DNA from: Henricia sp. BOLD:AAB3569
Taxonomy: Eukaryota > Echinodermata > Asteroidea > Spinulosida > Echinasteridae
Reading direction: 5' to 3'
Length of the DNA stretch: 64,000 bases
Assembly: GCA_037783545.1 (NCBI GenBank)
Contig: JBBELK010001062.1
Span: 45,342 to 109,341, forward strand
Shown here: piece after piece, positions 56,601 through 64,000 of the stretch
How the letters are laid out: each line of letters begins with the position of its first letter
How positions within the stretch are numbered: the first letter of the stretch is position 1
Notes under the pieces: generated by a model
What the model was told of the DNA's origin: nothing
The model's input: the letters and a program-made list of their open reading frames with translations, nothing else
The model's database searches: none
Translations under genes and position numbers: made by a program

Positions 56601-59600
56601 GAAAGTCTGTCAAATTTTTAGGACAAGTGCGCAATATAGAGTCTTTGGAGCATGCAAAATTTGAAGTTCGTCGGAACATTTTTCGACCTCCAAATTTGCC
56701 GACGTTTGGACCACACTTTGACCAAAATCCCGTCCCAAACTGGGCCGTGTCAACGACAGTCCGAAGGACTGAGCATGCGCACGAGTCAGGAGTACACCAA
56801 AGAGGTGTGTACAGACAGCCACAGGTTGCGGGAGCATCCAGGAAGCGCCAACCCCTTTTTTTTCTAAACTCTGAAATTTCTCTGCCATTTCCCGGCGAAA
56901 GTCTGTCAATTTTTTAGGACAAGTGCGCAATATAGAGTCTTTGGAGCATGCAAAATTTGAAGTTCGTCGGAACATTTTTCGACCTCCAAATTTGCCGACG
57001 TTTGGACCACACTTTGACCAAAATCCCGTCCCAAACTGGGCCGTGTCAACGACAGTCCGAACGACTGAGCATGCGCACGAGTCAGGAGTACACCAAAGAG
57101 GTGTGTACAGACAGCCACAGGTTGCGGGAGCATCCAGGAAGCGCCAACCCCTTTTTTTTCTAAACTCTGAAATTTCTCTGCCATTTCCCGGCGAAAGTCT
57201 GTCATTTTTTTAGGACAAGTGCGCAATATAGAGTCTTTGGAGCATGCAAAATTTGAAGTTCGTCGGAACATTTTTCGACCTCCAAATTTGCCGACGTTTG
57301 GACCACACTTTGACCAAAATCCCGTCCCAAACTGGGCCGTGTCAACGACAGTCCGAAGGACTGAGCATGCGCACGAGTCAGGAGTACACCAAAGAGGTGT
57401 GTACAGACAGCCACAGGTTGCGGGAGCATCCAGGAAGCGCCAACCCCTTTTTTTTCTTCTAAACTCTGAAATTTCTCTGCCATTTCCCGGCGAAAGTCTG
57501 TCAATTTTTTAGGACAAGTGCGCAATATAGAGTCTTTGGAGCATGCAAAATTTGAAGTTCGTCGGAACATTTTTCGACCTCCAAATTTTCCGCCGTTTGG
57601 ACCACACTTTGACCAAAATCCCGTCCCAAACTGGGCCGTGTCAACGACAGTCCGAAGGACTGAGCATGCGCACGAGTCAGGAGTACACAAAAGAGGTGTG
57701 TACAGACAGCCACAGGTTGCGGGAGCATCCAGGAAGCGCCAACCCCTTTTTTTTTCTAAACTCTGAAATTTCTCTGCCATTTCCCGGCGAAAGTCTGTCA
57801 TTTTTTTAGGACAAGTGCGCAATATAGAGTCTTTGGAGCATGCAAAATTTGAAGTTCGTCGGAACATTTTTCGACCTCCAAATTTGCCGACGTTTGGACC
57901 ACACTTTGACCAAAATCCCGTCCCAAACTGGGCCGTGTCAACGACAGTCCGAAGGGACTGAGCATGCGCACGAGTCAGGAGTACACCAAAGAGGTGTGTA
58001 CAGACAGCCACAGGTTGCGGGAGCATCCAGGAAGCGCCAACCCCTTTTTTCTAAACTCTGAAATTTCTCTGCCATTTCCCGGCGAAAGTCTGTCAAATTT
58101 TTAGGACAAGTGCGCAATATAGAGTCTTTGGAGCATGCAAAATTTGAAGTTCGTCGGAACATTTTTCGACCTCCAAATTTGCCGACGTTTGGACCACACT
58201 TTGACCAAAATCCCGTCCCAAACTGGGCCGTGTCAACGACAGTCCGAAGGACTGAGCATGCGCACGAGTCAGGAGTACACCAAAGAGGTGTGTACAGACA
58301 GCCACAGGTTGCGGGAGCATCCAGGAAGCGCCAACCCCTTTTTTTTCTAAACTCTGAAATTTCTCTGCCATTTCCCGGCGAAAGTCTGTCAATTTTTTAG
58401 GACAAGTGCGCAATATAGAGTCTTTGGAGCATGCAAAATTTGAAGTTCGTCGGAACATTTTTCGACCTCCAAATTTGCCGACGTTTGGACCACACTTTGA
58501 CCAAAATCCCGTCCCAAACTGGGCCGTGTCAACGACAGTCCGAACGACTGAGCATGCGCACGAGTCAGGAGTACACCAAAGAGGTGTGTACAGACAGCCA
58601 CAGGTTGCGGGAGCATCCAGGAAGCGCCAACCCCTTTTTTTTCTAAACTCTGAAATTTCTCTGCCATTTCCCGGCGAAAGTCTGTCATTTTTTTAGGACA
58701 AGTGCGCAATATAGAGTCTTTGGAGCATGCAAAATTTGAAGTTCGTCGGAACATTTTTCGACCTCCAAATTTGCCGACGTTTGGACCACACTTTGACCAA
58801 AATCCCGTCCCAAACTGGGCCGTGTCAACGACAGTCCGAAGGACTGAGCATGCGCACGAGTCAGGAGTACACCAAAGAGGTGTGTACAGACAGCCACAGG
58901 TTGCGGGGAGCATCCAGGAAGCGCCAACCCCTTTTTTTTCTTCTAAACTCTGAAATTTCTCTGCCATTTCCCGGCGAAAGTCTGTCAATTTTTTAGGACA
59001 AGTGCGCAATATAGAGTCTTTGGAGCATGCAAAATTTGAAGTTCGTCGGAACATTTTTCGACCTCCAAATTTTCCGCCGTTTGGACCACACTTTGACCAA
59101 AATCCCGTCCCAAACTGGGCCGTGTCAACGACAGTCCGAAGGACTGAGCATGCGCACGAGTCAGGAGTACACCAAAGAGGTGTGTACAGACAGCCACAGG
59201 TTGCGGGAGCATCCATGAAGCGCCAACCCCTTTTTTTCTAAACTCTGAAATTTTCTCTGCCATTTCCCGGCGAAAGTCTGTCAATTTTTTAGGACAAGTG
59301 CGCAATATAGAGTCTTTGGAGCATGCAAAATTTGAAGTTCGTCGGAACATTTTTCGACCTCCAAATTTGCCGACGTTTGGACCACACTTTGAACAAAATC
59401 CCGTCCCAAACTGGGCCGTGTCAACGACAGTCCGAAGGACTGAGCATGCGCACGAGTCAGGAGTACACCAAAGAGGTGTGTACAGACAGCCACAGGTTGC
59501 GGGAGCATCCAGGAAGCGCCAACCCCTTTTTTTTCTAAACTCTGAAATTTCTCTGCCATTTCCCGGCGAAAGTCTGTCATTTTTTTAGGACAAGTGCGCA

Positions 59601-62600
59601 ATATAGAGTCTTTGGAGCATGCAAAATTTGAAGTTCGTCGGAACATTTTTCGACCTCCAAATTTGCCGACGTTTGGACCACACTTTGACCAAAATCCCGT
59701 CCCAAACTGGGCCGTGTCAACGACAGTCCGAAGGACTGAGCATGCGCACGAGTCAGGAGTACACCAAAGAGGTGTGTACAGACAGCCACAGGTTGCGGGA
59801 GCATCCAGGAAGCGCACCCCTTTTTTTCTAAACTCTGAAATTTCTCTGCCATTTCCCGGCGAAAGTCTGTCAATTTTTTAGGACAAGTGCGCAATATAGA
59901 GTCTTTGGAGCATGCAAAATTTGAAGTTCGTCGGAACATTTTTCGACCTCCAAATTTGCCGACGTTTGGACCACACTTTGACCAAAATCCCGTCCCAAAC
60001 TGGGCCGTGTCAACGACAGTCCGAAGGACTGAGCATGCGCACGAGTCAGGAGTACACCAAAGAGGTGTGTACAGACAGCCACAGGTTGCGGGAGCATCCA
60101 GGAAGCGCCAACCCCTTTTTTTTCTAAACTCTGAAATTTCTCTGCCATTTCCCGGCGAAAGTCTGTCAATTTTTTTAGGACAAGTGCGCAATATAGAGTC
60201 TTTGGAGCATGCAAAATTTGAAGTTCGTCGGAACATTTTTCGACCTCCAAATTTGCCGACGTTTGGACCACACTTTGACCAAAATCCCGTCCCAAACTGG
60301 GCCGTGTCAACGACAGTCCGAACGATCTGAGCATGCGCACGAGTCAGGAGTACACCAAAGAGGTGTGTACAGACAGCCACAGGTTGCGGGAGCATCCAGG
60401 AAGCGCCAACCCCTTTTTTTTTCTAAACTCTGAAATTTCTCTGCCATTTCCCGGCGAAAGTCTGTCATTTTTTTAGGACAAGTGCGCAATATAGAGTCTT
60501 TGGAGCATGCAAAATTTGAAGTTCGTCGGAACATTTTCGACTCCAAATTTGCCGACGTTTGGACCACACTTTGACCAAAATCCCGTCCCAAACTGGGCCG
60601 TGTCAACGACAGTCCGAAGGACTGAGCATGCGCACGAGTCAGGAGTACACCAAAGAGGTGTGTACAGACAGCCACAGGTTGCGGGAGCATCCAGGAAGCG
60701 CCAACCCCTTTTTTTCTAAACTCTGAAATTTCTCTGCCATTTCCCGGCGAAAGTCTGTCAATTTTTTTAGGACAAAGTGCGCAATATAGAGTCTTTGGAG
60801 CATGCAAAATTTGAAGTTCGTCGGAACATTTTTCGACCTCCAAATTTGCCGACGTTTGGACCACACTTTGACCAAAATCCCGTCCCAAACTGGGCCGTGT
60901 CAACGACAGTCCGAACGGACTGAGCATGCGCACGAGTCAGGAGTACACCAAAGAGGTGTGTACAGACAGCCACAGGTTGCGGGAGCATCCAGGAAGCGCC
61001 AACCCCTTTTTTTTTCTAAACTCTGAAATTTCTCTGCCATTTCCCGGCGAAAGTCTGTCAATTTTTTAGGACAAGTGCGCAATATAGAGTCTTTGGAGCA
61101 TGCAAAATTTGAAGTTCGTCGGAACATTTTTCGACCTCCAAATTTGCCGACGTTTGGACCACACTTTGACCAAAATCCCGTCCCAAACTGGGCCGTGTCA
61201 ACGACAGTCCGAACGACTGAGCATGCGCACGAGTCAGGAGTACACCAAAGAGGTGTGTACAGACAGCCACAGGTTGCGGGAGCATCCAGGAAGCGCCAAC
61301 CCCTTTTTTTTTCTAAACTCTGAAATTTCTCTGCCATTTCCCGGCGAAAGTCTGTCATTTTTTTAGGACAAGTGCGCAATATAGAGTCTTTGGAGCATGC
61401 AAAATTTGAAGTTCGTCGGAACATTTTTCGACCTCCAAATTTGCCGACGTTTGGACCACACTTTGACCAAAATCCCGTCCCAAACTGGGCCGTGTCAACG
61501 ACAGTCCGAAGGACTGAGCATGCGCACGAGTCAGGAGTACACCAAAGAGGTGTGTACAGACAGCCACAGGTTGCGGGAGCATCCAGGAAGCGCCAACCCC
61601 TTTTTTTCTTCTAAACTCTGAAATTTCTCTGCCATTTCCCGGCGAAAGTCTGTCAATTTTTTAGGACAAGTGCGCAATATAGAGTCTTTGGAGCATGCAA
61701 AATTTGAAGTTCGTCGGAACATTTTTCGACCTCCAAATTTGCCGACGTTTGGACCACACTTTGACCAAAATCCCGTCCCAAACTGGGCCGTGTCAACGAC
61801 AGTCCGAAGGACTGAGCATGCGCACGAGTCAGGAGTACACCAAAGAGGTGTGTACAGACAGCCACAGGTTGCGGGAGCATCCAGGAAGCGCCAACCCCTT
61901 TTTTTCTAAACTCTGAAATTTCTCTGCCATTTCCCGGCGAAAGTCTGTCAATTTTTTAGGACAAGTGCGCAATATAGAGTCTTTGGAGCATGCAAAATTT
62001 GAAGTTCGTCGGAACATTTTTCGACCTCCAAATTTGCCGACGTTTGGACCACACTTTGACCAAAATCCCGTCCCAAACTGGGCCGTGTCAACGACAGTCC
62101 GAAGGACTGAGCATGCGCACGAGTCAGGAGTACACCAAAGAGGTGTGTACAGACAGCCACAGGTTGCGGGAGCATCCAGGAAGCGCCAACCCCTTTTTTT
62201 CTAAACTCTGAAATTTCTCTGCCATTTCCCGGCGAAAGTCTGTCAATTTTTTAGGACAAGTGCGCAATATAGAGTCTTTGGGAGCATGCAAAATTTGAAG
62301 TTCGTCGGAACATTTTTCGACCTCCAAATTTGCCGACGTTTGGACCACACTTTGACCAAAATCCCGTCCCAAACTGGGCCGTGTCAACGACAGTCCGAAG
62401 GACTGAGCATGCGCACGAGTCAGGAGTACACCAAAGAGGTGTGTACAGACAGCCACAGGTTGCGGGAGCATCCAGGAAGCGCCAACCCCTTTTTTTTCTA
62501 AACTCTGAAATTTCTCTGCCATTTCCCGGCGAAAGTCTGTCAATTTTTTAGGACAAGTGCGCAATATAGAGTCTTTGGAGCATGCAAAATTTGAAGTTCG

Positions 62601-64000
62601 TCGGAACATTTTTCGACCTCCCAAATTTGCCGACGTTTGGACCACACTTTGACCAAAATCCCGTCCCAAACTGGGCCGTGTCAACGACAGTCCGAACGAC
62701 TGAGCATGCGCACGAGTCAGGAGTACACCAAAGAGGTGTGTACAGACAGCCACAGGTTGCGGGAGCATCCAGGAAGCGCCAACCCCTTTTTTTCTTCTAA
62801 ACTCTGAAATTTCTCTGCCATTTCCCGGCGAAAGTCTGTCATTTTTTTTAGGACAAGTGCGCAATATAGAGTCTTTGGAGCATGCAAAATTTGAAGTTCG
62901 TCGGAACATTTTTCGACCTCCAAATTTGCCGACGTTTGGACCACACTTTGACCAAAATCCCGTCCCAAACTGGGCCGTGTCAACGACAGTCCGAAGGACT
63001 GAGCATGCGCACGAGTCAGGAGTACACCAAAGAGGTGTGTACAGACAGCCACAGGTTGCGGGAGCATCCAGGAAGCGCCAACCCCTTTTTTCTTCTAAAC
63101 TCTGAAATTTCTCTGCCATTTCCCGGCGAAAGTCTGTCAATTTTTTAGGACAAGTGCGCAATATAGAGTCTTTGGAGCATGCAAAATTTGAAGTTCGTCG
63201 GAACATTTTTCGACCTCCAAATTTGCCGACGTTTGGACCACACTTTGACCAAAATCCCGTCCCAAACTGGGCCGTGTCAACGACAGTCCGAAGGACTGAG
63301 CATGCGCACGAGTCAGGAGTACACCAAAGAGGTGTGTACAGACAGCCACAGGTTGCGGGAGCATCCAGGAAGCGCCAACCCCTTTTTTTCTAAACTCTGA
63401 AATTTCTCTGCCATTTCCCGGCGAAAGTCTGTCAATTTTTTAGGACAAGTGCGCAATATAGAGTCTTTGGAGCATGCAAAATTTGAAGTTCGTCGGAACA
63501 TTTTTCGACCTCAAATTTGCCGACGTTTGGACCACACTTTGACCAAAATCCCGTCCCAAACTGGGCCGTGTCAACGACAGTCCGAAGGACTGAGCATGCG
63601 CACGAGTCAGGAGTACACCAAAGAGGTGTGTACAGACAGCCACAGGTTGCGGGAGCATCCAGGAAGCGCCAACCCCTTTTTTTTCTAAACTCTGAAATTT
63701 CTCTGCCATTTCCCGGCGAAAGTCTGTCAATTTTTTAGGACAAGTGCGCAATATAGAGTCTTTGGAGCATGCAAAATTTGAAGTTCGTCGGAACATTTTT
63801 CGACCTTCAAATTTGCCGACGTTTGGACCACACTTTGACCAAAATCCCGTCCCAAACTGGGCCGTGTCAACGACAGTCCCGAACGACCTCGAGCATGCGC
63901 ACGAGTCAGGAGTACACCAAAGAGGTGTGTACAGACAGCCACAGGTTGCCGGGAGCATCCAGGAAGCGCCAACCCCTTTTTTTTCTAAACCTCTGAAATT
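53640..64000 (+). repeat. Satellite stretch rich in single-base insertions and deletions
   Basis: Compared with the rest of the array, these monomers carry many indels, mostly in short homopolymers. Examples are 'aaggtgcgc' (53662), 'tttgggacc' (53745), 'ggtggtgtac' (54732), 'accaaatccc' (56131), 'tggggccg' (56447), 'gaagggactg' (57952), 'gcggggagc' (58903), 'gcgcacccc' (59813), 'gaacgatctgag' (60320), 'gacaaagtgc' (60772), 'tttgggagc' (62278), 'cctcccaaatt' (62617) and 'gttgccggg' (63947). Substitutions do not rise in parallel. This looks more like uncorrected sequencing error near a low-coverage or contig-end region than like genuine decay, though array-edge divergence is possible. Confidence 0.65.
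55442..59150 (+). repeat. Five-monomer higher-order repeat, about 2.5 copies of 1481-1483 bp
   Basis: The copies start near 55442, 56923 and 58406. Each opens with a monomer having 'ccgaacgactg', then one starting 'tcattttttta' and ending with a T-run interrupted as 'tttcttcta', then one with 'aattttccgccg', and a fourth with 'tcattttttta'. The fifth follows 'tcaaatttttagg' (near 56609 and 58093). The third copy departs from the pattern after about 59150. Similar monomers return singly near 61075-61620. Confidence 0.87.

Larger units (their letters stand above)
42572..64000 (+). repeat. Satellite array, right block (about 72 monomers)
   Basis: This is the same monomer and orientation up to the window end, which cuts a monomer after 'ctctgaaatt'. 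Up to about 49 kb it carries the 'cggaag' and 'cccccaaatttggcg' types. From 49.2 to 54.5 kb it carries the alternating dimer types. Beyond that come plain monomers with 'tcattttttta' and 'ccgaacgactg' variants. No gene is visible. The right array edge is not in the window. Confidence 0.97.

Noticed and set aside
1..64000. CRISPR array
   Set aside because: The repeated unit is about 296 bp with no alternating unique spacers, and the insertions are eukaryotic retroelements.

Overview
The window is eukaryotic, almost certainly from an animal genome. It is one long tandem satellite array with two non-LTR-type insertions. There is no bacterial gene organisation, no CRISPR, no rRNA or tRNA gene, and no ordinary host protein-coding gene. 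The satellite monomer is about 296 bp, and roughly 205 copies run head to tail in one orientation from base 1 to base 64000. Neither array edge is in view. Copies differ by a few substitutions and by the length of one T-run (about 6-9 T). Several frames of the monomer lack stops, so the array produces hundreds of look-alike open frames (about 60-470 codons) on both strands. I treat all of them as satellite shadows.

Two insertions break the array. The first (10498-13573, minus strand) is a LINE of about 3.1 kb with one uninterrupted 974-codon ORF carrying an APE-type endonuclease and a reverse transcriptase, a very short 3' tail and no RNase H or zinc knuckle. This layout fits the RTE clade. 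It has no target-site duplication and replaces 58 bp of satellite. The second (42291-42571, minus strand) is a tRNA-derived SINE of 281 bp with recognisable A and B boxes, a (CAA)n tail and a perfect 13-bp target-site duplication. Both elements are alive-looking or young relative to the array. Neither has been copied along with the monomers around it.

The array is a mosaic of higher-order repeats (HORs). (A) 1-8770: two copies of a block of about 4.1 kb, the second enlarged by a duplicated dimer. (B) 8771-18300: less regular monomers, the LINE, and a local dimer duplication at 16.5-17.7 kb. (C) 18.3-33.5 kb: interleaved tetramer (about 1.19 kb), 2.9-kb and 9.07-kb-spaced duplications, carrying monomer variants absent further left. 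(D) 33.5-40 kb: alternating dimers. (E) 41.2-49.2 kb: return of the C-type variants, the SINE, and a seven-monomer repeat of 2.07 kb. (F) 49.2-52.8 kb: a second copy of the start of D, about 15.7 kb away. (G) 54.8-64 kb: a five-monomer repeat of 1.48 kb, then monomers with many one-base insertions and deletions.

The picture is of a satellite evolving by repeated unequal exchange or amplification of 2- to 16-monomer blocks, as in centromeric or pericentromeric heterochromatin, with occasional retrotransposon landings. Species and chromosomal position cannot be read from the sequence. Monomer counts and HOR boundaries come from reading shared variants by eye, so they are accurate to about one monomer.
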